In this document: in pieces, positions 24,812 through 32,135 of the stretch | Layout of the letters: each line of letters opens with the position of its first letter | Position numbering within the stretch: position 1 is the first letter of the stretch | From: Polyangiaceae bacterium | GTDB lineage: Bacteria > Myxococcota_A > Polyangia > Polyangiales > Polyangiaceae | Reading direction: 5' to 3' | Length of the DNA: 64,000 bases | NCBI GenBank assembly: GCA_013361525.1 | Contig: JABFXY010000082.1 | Location: forward strand, 27,459-91,458 | Position numbers and translations under genes: made by a program | Notes under the pieces: generated by a model | Seen by the model: the letters and a program-made list of their open reading frames with translations, nothing else | What the model was told of the DNA's origin: nothing | Database searches by the model: none

Positions 24812-26536
24812 TCAGGGCACGGCGATCGCTTTCGTGACCTCTCCGACGCGCGCGTTGGAGACGGTCGCGGTCGCCTGTCCGCGGCCACGAACGACCCACA
24901 CCAATCGACGCCGCGAGTGCTCGACCGTCGAGCGCGCCAGCATCGGAGTGGTGCTTCGGTCGTTGCCGCCCCATCCCATCATGTGGCCGAGCGCGATTTC
25001 GGCGTCGCCGCTCACGAGCTCCAGATCCTTGTCGAGCGAGATGCGGGCACGCATCGGATCCGAGAAGTTCCTGTGCTTCGCGGAGCCCAGGATGAAGCTC
25101 GGGAGGTAGCCGTGGTTTTCGACCACGATTTCGATTCGATGCAGGTCGTTTTCGAGCGGCTCGACCTTCACGCTCGAAATCAGGATTTTCGGCGCGAGCG
25201 CGGCAATGCGCAGGAAGAAGCGCGATTGCGCGATACACACCTCGCCGAGCCGCTCGTAAGGTGGGTTCCAAACACCGATGAGCGGGTCGTACCCGCCGAG
25301 CTCGACCGGCCCGAGCTGCGGGTGCTCGAACGCTCGCCACGAGCCGATGATCCGGCCTTGGTTGTGCTCGCGATCCCAGGCGGCGATCTTGAGAATGTCG
25401 TCGCGCTTCGTCCGATCTTCGTAGTTCTTGATGAAGGGCCGTTTGACGTCGAAGCCCACTTGTTTGAAGAAATCCCACAGCTCGCAAACGAAGCCGATGG
25501 CGCCGCGCTCGACGTATCCGAAGTTGGAGAGGTCGCCGTGCAGCGGCTTGTCCGGCTCGTAGGTGAACTCGGTGAAGCCGCTGACGGTCGGGTAGCCCGC
25601 GATGGCGTCGCCCCATTCTTCGATTTGGCGAAACACAGCCGCATCGAAGGGATCCATCTTCGCGTCGGGCTTGTCGTTGAGCGGCCTGATATACACGCCG
25701 CCATAGGTGTGCATGCACAGCCAGATGAAAATGTTCGGGTGGTCCGCTGCGAAGGCGACGATGGCGCGCGACTCGGGCTCGCTGCCTGGATAAGGGCCGG
25801 CGCCGACTTGGTCGGGCTCGGGACGCCAGTCGGAGGGGAAATTGCGATTCACGTCCGTCTCGGTGTCGGACATGAAGGACGGCCGAGGCAGGGTGAAGCC
25901 GTCCCAGCGCTCGATGAATCCCTCGGGGTAGATTCGATAAAAGGGACCGGCATCCTCGATTTTGCGCGGGAGCATCAAACCGGGCATGTCGGGCGATTCG
26001 CAGAAGTCGCCGGTCGGGTCCTTCACCCGCATTAGAAGCGAAATGCCGTCGCCGTCCACGTCCTCGTGTCGCCAATACGGTCCGTAATGGCCGGGGCGAT
26101 GATCGCGCGGGTTCGACCGGACGAAATGGCGCCGCGTGAGCACGCGCTCCGCCCCGTCGGGACACATCCGCGGCAGGATGTAGAAGAGCACGTCGTCGAG
26201 CAGCAGCTCGCGAAGGTGAGGGGGCAAATCGACGAGCGGATCACCCGCGTGTGCGCGCAGCAGATCCTCCGCAATGGCGAGGCAGACGCTCGAGCCGGCG
26301 AGCTCGCTCGCGTGGATATTGCCGTCGATCCAAGCCGCCGGCCGGCGCCGATCCGGATCACGCCCGATCGTCAGCAGCCAGACGTCGCGTCCGCCCTCCG
26401 ACTTCGCGAGGCTCTCGAGCCGCGCAACCCCCGGCATCGCCTCCGCCCAAGCATGCAGCTGCCGCGTGAGCTCTTCGTGCGAAAGAAACCGCTGACGAAA
26501 TCCACCGTCGAGCGCCGACCAATCGATCACGGGCAC
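24812..26536 (-). CDS. M14 zinc carboxypeptidase family protein
   Basis: About 574 residues from GTG at 26536 (a second in-frame GTG at 26530 is equally possible; the frame is open further upstream but that part crosses the inverted repeat and looks non-coding). Zinc site: DGNIHASELAG (HxxE) and CMHTYGG (third His), with GFVCELWDFF giving the likely general-base Glu. RSNPRDHRPGHYGP and TDVNRNFPSDW match substrate-binding Asn-Arg and neighbouring motifs of M14. The C-terminal 150 residues look like a beta-sandwich. There is no signal peptide from this start, so it may be cytoplasmic. Likely a peptidase or peptidoglycan amidase. Confidence 0.85.
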   Translation of the reverse strand: MPVIDWSALDGGFRQRFLSHEELTRQLHAWAEAMPGVARLESLAKSEGGRDVWLLTIGRDPDRRRPAAWIDGNIHASELAGSSVCLAIAEDLLRAHAGDPLVDLPPHLRELLLDDVLFYILPRMCPDGAERVLTRRHFVRSNPRDHRPGHYGPYWRHEDVDGDGISLLMRVKDPTGDFCESPDMPGLMLPRKIEDAGPFYRIYPEGFIERWDGFTLPRPSFMSDTETDVNRNFPSDWRPEPDQVGAGPYPGSEPESRAIVAFAADHPNIFIWLCMHTYGGVYIRPLNDKPDAKMDPFDAAVFRQIEEWGDAIAGYPTVSGFTEFTYEPDKPLHGDLSNFGYVERGAIGFVCELWDFFKQVGFDVKRPFIKNYEDRTKRDDILKIAAWDREHNQGRIIGSWRAFEHPQLGPVELGGYDPLIGVWNPPYERLGEVCIAQSRFFLRIAALAPKILISSVKVEPLENDLHRIEIVVENHGYLPSFILGSAKHRNFSDPMRARISLDKDLELVSGDAEIALGHMMGWGGNDRSTTPMLARSTVEHSRRRLVWVVRGRGQATATVSNARVGEVTKAIAVP

Positions 26537-26560
26537 CTGCTTTCCATGGTTCGGAGACCA

Positions 26561-26672
26561 GAGGGGACGCCAAGTGCGCCAAGAGGAGAAGAGGAAGAGG
26601 AGGATTTCTAATTCGAATTCCCTTGCTCCTCTTCTTCCTCTCTCTGCCCTTGGCGCCCTTGGCGACCCCCTC
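26561..26672. repeat. Long imperfect inverted repeat with polypurine arm
   Basis: The left part GAGGGGACGCCAAG-TGCGCCAAG is the near-perfect reverse complement of CTTGGCG-CC-CTTGGCGA-CCCCCTC at 26649-26672, and the purine run AGGAGAAGAGGAAGAGGAG pairs with the pyrimidine run CTCCTCTTCTTCCTCTCTC. The loop holds the palindrome AATTCGAATT. The whole could form a hairpin of about 45 bp between two minus-strand genes. There is no T run after it on either strand. Confidence 0.75.
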
Positions 26673-26697
26673 TTCTTCTCATGCGTTAGGGCTGCGG

Positions 26698-27183
26698 TTA
26701 TTTTTGACGCCGCGCGAGGCGGGCGGCGCGACGGGCGTGGGCTGCTTCGTGGAGGGAGAGCTCGTCGGGCTCGGTGACGAGGAGCTCGGGGAGCTTCATC
26801 GGTTTGCCGTCGCGGAACGCCACGAAGGTCATGAAGCCGGAGACGCACGGCCACGTGCTGCCGGTGGAAGGATCTTCGCCGCGGACGTCGACGAACACTT
26901 CACACGAGGTGCGGAACGCCGCGGTCACGCGCGCCTCGAGTCGAACGACGTGGCCCACGCGTACGGGCTGCTCGAAAGACAGCTCGTCGATACCCGCTGT
27001 GACACAAATGCAGCCTGCGAAACGCTGCGCGCAAATCGCAGCGCAGAGATCCATCCACGCGAGGATCTGCCCGCCGAACGCGTTGCCGAGCGCATTTGCG
27101 TGCGTGGGCAGCAGATACTCCGTCATTCGGGTGATCGAGTCCGTCGCACGGCGCGGCGACGGGAGCGAATCGGGCGCGTTCAT
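26698..27183 (-). CDS. Acyl-CoA thioesterase (hotdog fold, YciA-like)
   Basis: A 161-residue protein from the ATG at 27183. Sequence TRMTEYLLPTHANALGNAFG followed by GQILAWMDLCAAICAQRFAG matches the YciA/BACH acyl-CoA thioesterase signature, with Asp in AWMD as catalytic residue. The strands SFEQPVRVGHVVRLEARVT and GFMTFVAFRDGKP complete the hotdog fold. These hydrolyse acyl-CoA to free acid and CoA. The C-terminus is an Ala/Arg-rich basic tail. It is divergent from the propeller lipoprotein gene and followed by the long inverted repeat. Confidence 0.9.
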   Translation of the reverse strand: MNAPDSLPSPRRATDSITRMTEYLLPTHANALGNAFGGQILAWMDLCAAICAQRFAGCICVTAGIDELSFEQPVRVGHVVRLEARVTAAFRTSCEVFVDVRGEDPSTGSTWPCVSGFMTFVAFRDGKPMKLPELLVTEPDELSLHEAAHARRAARLARRQK

Positions 27184-27271
27184 CGGCGCCCACAAACAGC
27201 ACGGCTGCCGGAGCCGTGCTAGAGCGAAGTCTCGCTTGACCGAAACACGCCGCGTCCCGTACCGATCGAGT

Positions 27272-28567
27272 GTGGTCTCGCGCTCGACCGCCGAGCAGCT
27301 CCTCGCGAGCTTGTTGTTTGCCGCGGTCTCGCTGAGCGCCGGCTGTGCGGCGGAGTACGACGAGGAGCCGCGCGTACCGCGCAAGCGCGTGGTGGAGAAG
27401 CCCGCGCCGGCGCCGACCGCAGAGCCGAAGCAACAGGTGAAGGAGAGCGCGCTTCTTCGCCCGCTCTACCACGACGATTGGTTCGGCGGCGTGACGCTGC
27501 TCGGCGTCGACGAGAAGAAGCTGCACGCGGTCGTGAAGCTCGAGGCACACGACCCGCCCCGCATCGCAATCGACACCATCGACCTCCGAAAAGCGGAGCG
27601 GATCGATCGCTGGGAGGCGACGGGCGATCCCGCGGAGCGCGCGATGCGGAGCGCAGCTTTTACGCCTCTGTCCGGTTCCTTCGAGAAAGACCTCTCGCGT
27701 TACGCCACCCTCGTGCGCGATTTGGGGCCCTGGCACCTGCGCCATCCGCTCTCTTTGCCGACGTTTGCCGTGGCACCGGATCGCGACCACGTGCTCTTCG
27801 GCAGTCGCCCAACCGACGGGACCGAAGGGGATTGGCTCTTCGCGGTCACGAACGACGGGAAGCCTCGACGTGTCGATCAAGGTTTGCTCGCGAGCTATTC
27901 GCCGGTGTTCTCGCCCGACGGCACGACGGTGGCGTTCATCGGATGTACCTCTTCGCCGTGTGACTACGGCCTCTTCTTGACGAAGATGGGGGAGGACAAA
28001 CCGCGGCGAGTGGCCGGCATTCAGCGAGCGACCGCACCGATGTGGTCGTCGAGCGGCGATTCGGTGCTCGCCGTCGGTGGCGCTCGCTCGCAGGAGCGAT
28101 GTCTCTTCCGTCTCGCGCGAAACGCCGTCACACCGAAGTCGCTCGCCTGCGCGAAGGGCCTCGAGGACGTCTCGTTCGCGCTCGATCCCGAAGGGCGAAC
28201 GGCTGCGATGGCCGGCGTGCGCGGCGTTCCGGGCAAGCAGGTCGTGGACGTGAAGTGGATTCTCCTCGCCGACGGGTCGACGCTCGCGACACACACCATC
28301 GACCGCGCGGTCGGGTCGAGCGTGTTATCCGCTTCCGGATTGATGGCGTTACCGATGCAGCGTGGTGCCGTCGGCGCCGTCGACCTCATCTCGGGATCGA
28401 GCACCGTCATCCCCGAGTCCGAGGGTTGGTTTTTCGGATTCGAGGGCGCGCGCTGGGTCGGCGATACGCTGGTGCTCTTGCGGAAGGTGCCCGATAAAAA
28501 GGGTTTCGACATCGTCGCCATCGACGTTCGCAAAGCCTCCGGACGTCGCGACGAGCCCTGGCTCTGA
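27272..28567 (+). CDS. Beta-propeller (TolB/WD40-like) lipoprotein
   Basis: A 431-residue lipoprotein; GTG at 27272 gives a clean signal peptide with lipobox LSAGC. After a Pro-rich linker (about 35-55) the protein contains PD40/TolB-type repeats: ASYSPVFSPDGTTVAFIGC, TAPMWSSSGDSVLAVGG, VSFALDPEGRTAAMAG. Such propellers are non-enzymatic binding scaffolds. Two Cys in CTSSPC could form a disulfide. No partner is evident next to it. Confidence 0.8.
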   Translation: MVSRSTAEQLLASLLFAAVSLSAGCAAEYDEEPRVPRKRVVEKPAPAPTAEPKQQVKESALLRPLYHDDWFGGVTLLGVDEKKLHAVVKLEAHDPPRIAIDTIDLRKAERIDRWEATGDPAERAMRSAAFTPLSGSFEKDLSRYATLVRDLGPWHLRHPLSLPTFAVAPDRDHVLFGSRPTDGTEGDWLFAVTNDGKPRRVDQGLLASYSPVFSPDGTTVAFIGCTSSPCDYGLFLTKMGEDKPRRVAGIQRATAPMWSSSGDSVLAVGGARSQERCLFRLARNAVTPKSLACAKGLEDVSFALDPEGRTAAMAGVRGVPGKQVVDVKWILLADGSTLATHTIDRAVGSSVLSASGLMALPMQRGAVGAVDLISGSSTVIPESEGWFFGFEGARWVGDTLVLLRKVPDKKGFDIVAIDVRKASGRRDEPWL

Positions 28568-28720
28568 TCGAAGCGGCGCCGCATCTCCGGCTAGCTGATC
28601 GGTAGCAAACGATCGCCCGCGCGATGTGGGTTAGAAGCCGCGGAAAGCTGCCGCGAACGCACGATGTGCGTGCCATTGCGCGACAACTGCGGCGCAGAGC
28701 TTGCTGGCAGACCTCACTTC

Positions 28721-30088
28721 ATGAGGCCTCGTATCAAGCAGATCGACGAACACGAAGATAACAAAGAATCAACCCCTCCAAGCGGTTGGATCCTGCATCC
28801 GCAATCGGACTCGGTGGTTCCTTGCGACGAGACGGAGAGCTCGGATGTGGGGCGCGAGGTCTCGGAGTCTCGAAATGCGGCCGACACCGAGGAGCGATTG
28901 CGCGACAGCGAAAGCACGCTTGCTACGCCGACGTCGACGCCGAAGGCGGTCCAGACGCAACGGCCCACGCCACCGAAGTCCACACCTGGTGCTTCGGTGA
29001 CTCCACCGAAGTCCGCGCCCGCGAGGTCGGCGGCACCGCCGAAGTCCGCGCCTGCGAGGTCGGCGACTCCACCGAAGTCCACACCTGGTGCGTCGGCGAC
29101 ACCGCCGAAGTCCACACCTGGTGCGTCGGCGACTTCACCGAAGTCCGCGCCTAGTGCGTCGGCGACACCGCCGAAGTCGGCACCTGCGAGGTTGCCGCCG
29201 CCGCTCCCGCGCAAATCGCTGCCGCCGCCGCTTCCTCCGCCGGTGAACATGCGCGCGTCGCAGACGAGCTTACCGGCGTTGCAGACGCCTCCGCCGATAC
29301 CTGTCGATGCGGATCGCAATGCGCCATTGCAACGGCTTCCGCCTCCCCCTCCGCGACGCCCGTCTCTGCCTTCGCTGCCGGCCGTCGATCTCCCCGGTTT
29401 GCCGCGCGTGCCTCCGCGGCTTCCGGCGCCGGTCATTCATACTCAGTTCGGCGTCACCTCGTCGTTTCCTCCGCCCGTTCTTCCCGTGCGGTCCGCTCCT
29501 CCGCCTTCACGACGACGAACCGGGATCGTCGCATTCGCGGCGACCGCTTTGATCAGCGGGTTGGCGGGCGCGCTTCTGGTCGTTGCCGGAGGCTCGCGCT
29601 CGCACGCGTCGCCGCACCGCGAAACGCTCTCGACCGCCGTGACCAATACGATGGTGGAGCCGCAGGCCGCCGAAGAAGCCGCGATCGACGCGTCTCCTTC
29701 CACCGCCGACACGGGGCGTGCCGAATTGCCGCTTGCCGCGGCCCCGTCGAACGAACCCGAGCCGATGCCGGCCTCGAGTGTCTCTGCCCAGAGCGGGAAA
29801 GCGGTCGACGCGGCGACGCTGCGCGCCCGCCCGGTGCGAGCGGCTTCCCCGACGAACGTCCGCAACGCATCGTCGACACTGATCGCGGACCGAGCGGCGA
29901 TCGTCTCGAACGAACCGCTGAACCCACCGAACAAGGACGAACCCAAAGGCCCCGCGACCGAGCGACCTAGCGCATCGGCAACGGAGAAAGCGGCGACCGA
30001 CGCTGCGACACCGGCTTCTCCGGCACCCACCTCGCAGGCCGCCGCTGCATCGAAGGACGGCGTACCGCCATTCGAAGGGACGCCCTAG
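28721..30088 (+). CDS. Proline-rich single-pass membrane protein with 11-residue repeats
   Basis: A 455-residue protein; ATG at 28721 is favoured, with another in-frame ATG at 28664. Residues about 70-160 carry seven 11-residue repeats of the form PPKS(A/T)P(A/G)(R/A)SA(T), coded by 33-bp DNA repeats. They are followed by poly-Pro segments (LPPPLPRKSLPPPLPPP and similar) to about 265, one transmembrane helix (IVAFAATALISGLAGALLVV), and an Ala/Ser/Thr/Pro-rich tail. The long N-terminal part should be cytoplasmic and disordered. Nothing catalytic is visible. Many myxobacterial kinases and FHA proteins have similar Pro-rich juxtamembrane regions, but no such domain is present here. Convergent with the next gene, overlapping by four bases. 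Confidence 0.65.
   Translation: MRPRIKQIDEHEDNKESTPPSGWILHPQSDSVVPCDETESSDVGREVSESRNAADTEERLRDSESTLATPTSTPKAVQTQRPTPPKSTPGASVTPPKSAPARSAAPPKSAPARSATPPKSTPGASATPPKSTPGASATSPKSAPSASATPPKSAPARLPPPLPRKSLPPPLPPPVNMRASQTSLPALQTPPPIPVDADRNAPLQRLPPPPPRRPSLPSLPAVDLPGLPRVPPRLPAPVIHTQFGVTSSFPPPVLPVRSAPPPSRRRTGIVAFAATALISGLAGALLVVAGGSRSHASPHRETLSTAVTNTMVEPQAAEEAAIDASPSTADTGRAELPLAAAPSNEPEPMPASSVSAQSGKAVDAATLRARPVRAASPTNVRNASSTLIADRAAIVSNEPLNPPNKDEPKGPATERPSASATEKAATDAATPASPAPTSQAAAASKDGVPPFEGTP
28970..29200 (+). repeat. 33-bp tandem repeat array within a coding region
   Basis: Seven consecutive 33-bp units of the type CCACCGAAGTCC plus a variable half (ACACCTGGTGCGTCGGCGACA or GCGCCTGCGAGGTCGGCGACT). 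The reading frame is maintained and each unit codes for 11 residues. The two alternating unit types suggest expansion by slippage or unequal exchange. Confidence 0.9.
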
Positions 30089-31077
30089 CGTGCGGGTGCG
30101 GGTGCGGGTGCGGGTGCGGCGGCGGGGGCGCTCGCTTGCTTCTTCTTGGCGAGCGCAGCTTCCGTTTCGATCCAGCTGTCGAGATCGCGGTCGTACTTGA
30201 AATACGTCGTATCGAAGAGACGACCATTGAGAAGAATGAACGGCGTGTGCGAAACGCCCGCTTTTTCACCTGCGGCGACGTCGCGATCGACCATTTCGTG
30301 GACGGCGTTCGAGGCGTAGTCCTCTTTGAACTTCACCATATCGAGGCCGATCTTCTCCGCGTACCCGAAGAGGTCCTGGTCCGACAGGGCCTCTTGGTTC
30401 GCGAAGAGCACCCGCTCCATCTCCCAGTATTTGCCTTGCTTCATCGCGGCTGCGGCGGCGTAGGCGGCCGGCTTCGCGCGCGTGTGTTTCTCGAGCGGAT
30501 AGAACTTGTGCACGAGGCGCACGTCACCCGGGTGGTTCTGCAGCGCTTCGTCCAGCACCGGGAGCGTCGCTTTGCATGCCGGGCATTGAAAATCGCTGAA
30601 GACGACGATCGTCACGGGTGCGTTGTCCGGACCCTTCGCCGGCGAGCCCGCCGGATCGACGGATCGCACAGCGTCCGGTGAAAAGCGCGCGTTCACCGCG
30701 GAGGCCGCCTGCGCCTTCGAGCTGCCGCGTCGAACTTGCGCCGCGAGGAGATTCGCCGCGGGCAAACACGCGTCGCACGCTCGCTTGTCCTCGACACATT
30801 TCGCGAGCGTCACCGCTTGATCGGTGCACGGCGCATAAAGGCGATTGGCGACGTCCCAGAACGCCTGCTTGCGCTCTTCCGGCAAGTCGGAGGTGTCGAC
30901 GCCGGGCAACGCACGGACCGGCGTCGCGCTCTTCGGGATCGACGAATCGGCTTGGGCGGTCCGCGGGCCGGATGCGGTGTCGTTCGTTTCAGGCCTGGGG
31001 CTCAAGCCCAGGCTGCAGCCGAGGAGCACGCATCCGGCAGACCACGCGGCGAGCGCAAACGAGAGAGTAGGACGCAT
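30085..31077 (-). CDS. DsbA-family thioredoxin-like lipoprotein
   Basis: A 330-residue lipoprotein from the ATG at 31077 (lipobox LLGC21). Residues 60-140 form a helical region with four Cys (YAPC84, AKC94, RAC101, DAC104) not present in plain DsbA. From about 150 the thioredoxin fold begins: APVTIVVFSDFQCPAC (CPAC at 165-168) with the cis-Pro loop SHTPFILLNG. The sequence suggests a periplasmic thiol-disulfide oxidoreductase of the DsbA/BdbD type anchored in a membrane. The C-terminus is AP-rich, coded by a hexanucleotide repeat. No DsbB or VKOR gene is adjacent. Confidence 0.87.
   Translation of the reverse strand: MRPTLSFALAAWSAGCVLLGCSLGLSPRPETNDTASGPRTAQADSSIPKSATPVRALPGVDTSDLPEERKQAFWDVANRLYAPCTDQAVTLAKCVEDKRACDACLPAANLLAAQVRRGSSKAQAASAVNARFSPDAVRSVDPAGSPAKGPDNAPVTIVVFSDFQCPACKATLPVLDEALQNHPGDVRLVHKFYPLEKHTRAKPAAYAAAAAMKQGKYWEMERVLFANQEALSDQDLFGYAEKIGLDMVKFKEDYASNAVHEMVDRDVAAGEKAGVSHTPFILLNGRLFDTTYFKYDRDLDSWIETEAALAKKKQASAPAAAPAPAPAPAR
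30091..30120. repeat. Hexanucleotide repeat (TGCGGG)
   Basis: Five consecutive copies of TGCGG(G/C), read on the minus strand as Ala-Pro pairs at the C-terminus of the DsbA-like lipoprotein. Length variation would remain in frame, so it changes only tail length. Confidence 0.8.
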
Positions 31078-31140
31078 CGCCGCGAAGCTTAGTACAGCCA
31101 GCCGGAAGTTCACTTGCCGAATGGCTGCACGAGATCGCTG

Positions 31141-32055
31141 TCAGGGCACGCAGTCGTAGTACCCGTCCGCCTCGACGAATTCGCATTGGCCGGGCGCGCA
31201 GTCGATGACCGTCATCGCGTCGCCGTCACAGTACTTCAGTGTCGGACCGTGGCAGATCCCCTCCCAGCCGATCTCGTCGCAGGTGACCTCGGGCGCCGGC
31301 TCGCAGCGGAACTCCGTCGGGCACGGCGTCGTGATGCACGCGATTTGGTTCTCGCAAACGAAGCCGCTCGGGCAGCTGTTCGAGTCGTCGGGATCGCAGA
31401 GGCGGCCGATGCAGGCGTCGAGATCCTCGTTGCACTCGTAGCCGTTCGCGCACTTCACCTTCGGGCAGAACGGGTCGTCGACGCACGCGTCGCTGAACTC
31501 GTCGCACGTGGTGCCGGGCGCGCAGAGGGCGGTCGCGCACCAGTTCTGCACGGTGCCGCAATCGGTGACCTCGAGACCGAAGATCTGCTCGACGGGGATG
31601 GTCTTGGTCTGCTTCGGGATCTTCACCGTGACCTGCGGATTCGTGAGGGCCATGGTGACGGCGCAGTTCGGCCCCGGCGTGCGGTCGAGCGTGTGGACCT
31701 CGAGCCGTGCGCTCGCGCCGCTGCCGATTCGATCGATCGACGTGAAGCTGACCGAGTAGCCGCCGGTGTTCTGCACACCGATCGAGTAGTGGACGACCCA
31801 GCTCTGGTTGAAGTTGACGCCGGCCGGTGGCTCGGCGCCGAAGAACGCGACGTACTCGCTCTTCTTCCGAAGGATGGTCAGACCCGAGGGCGCGTTGCTC
31901 TTCGTGACGTCGAGAACCTGGAGGGGAAGCGAGAGCGCTTCGGCGTCATCACTCGACGCTTCGATGTCGTCGACGCTCGAGTCCGGCGTGCAGCCGACCG
32001 AGCCGAGGAGACAGCCGAGAGAAAACATCGAGGCGACGAAACGAACGAGGCGCAT
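31141..32055 (-). CDS. PrcB-like, cysteine-rich lipoprotein
   Basis: A 304-residue lipoprotein: ATG preceded by GGGAGG, signal peptide with lipobox GSVGC. Residues about 60-145 resemble the PrcB C-terminal domain (SEYVAFFGAEPPAGVNFNQS, VVHYSIGVQNTGGYSVSFTSI), a beta-sandwich found with bacterial surface protease complexes. Residues about 165-304 are rich in Cys, with modules like CAPGTTCDEFSDAC, CANGYECNEDLDAC, CPSGFVC and a terminal CDGDAMTVIDCAPGQC, typical of disulfide-stapled extracellular repeats in myxobacteria. Surface binding protein or protease-inhibitor-like; role unknown. Confidence 0.8.
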   Translation of the reverse strand: MRLVRFVASMFSLGCLLGSVGCTPDSSVDDIEASSDDAEALSLPLQVLDVTKSNAPSGLTILRKKSEYVAFFGAEPPAGVNFNQSWVVHYSIGVQNTGGYSVSFTSIDRIGSGASARLEVHTLDRTPGPNCAVTMALTNPQVTVKIPKQTKTIPVEQIFGLEVTDCGTVQNWCATALCAPGTTCDEFSDACVDDPFCPKVKCANGYECNEDLDACIGRLCDPDDSNSCPSGFVCENQIACITTPCPTEFRCEPAPEVTCDEIGWEGICHGPTLKYCDGDAMTVIDCAPGQCEFVEADGYYDCVP

Positions 32056-32135
32056 TGAGAGACCCTCCCTATGTGGTGGTTATGTAAGACGGCTGCCTAC
32101 CTAGTGGGCTCTCGGCTCTATTTCAAGACAGGACT

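Noticed and set aside
26537..26854. Upstream extension of the M14 carboxypeptidase
   Set aside because: It would translate the inverted repeat and part of the thioesterase gene antisense; composition is Arg-rich and not peptidase-like.
28970..29200. Possible CRISPR array
   Set aside because: Spacing is regular (33 bp) but there are no unique spacers; the units are coding repeats in frame. No cas gene is near.
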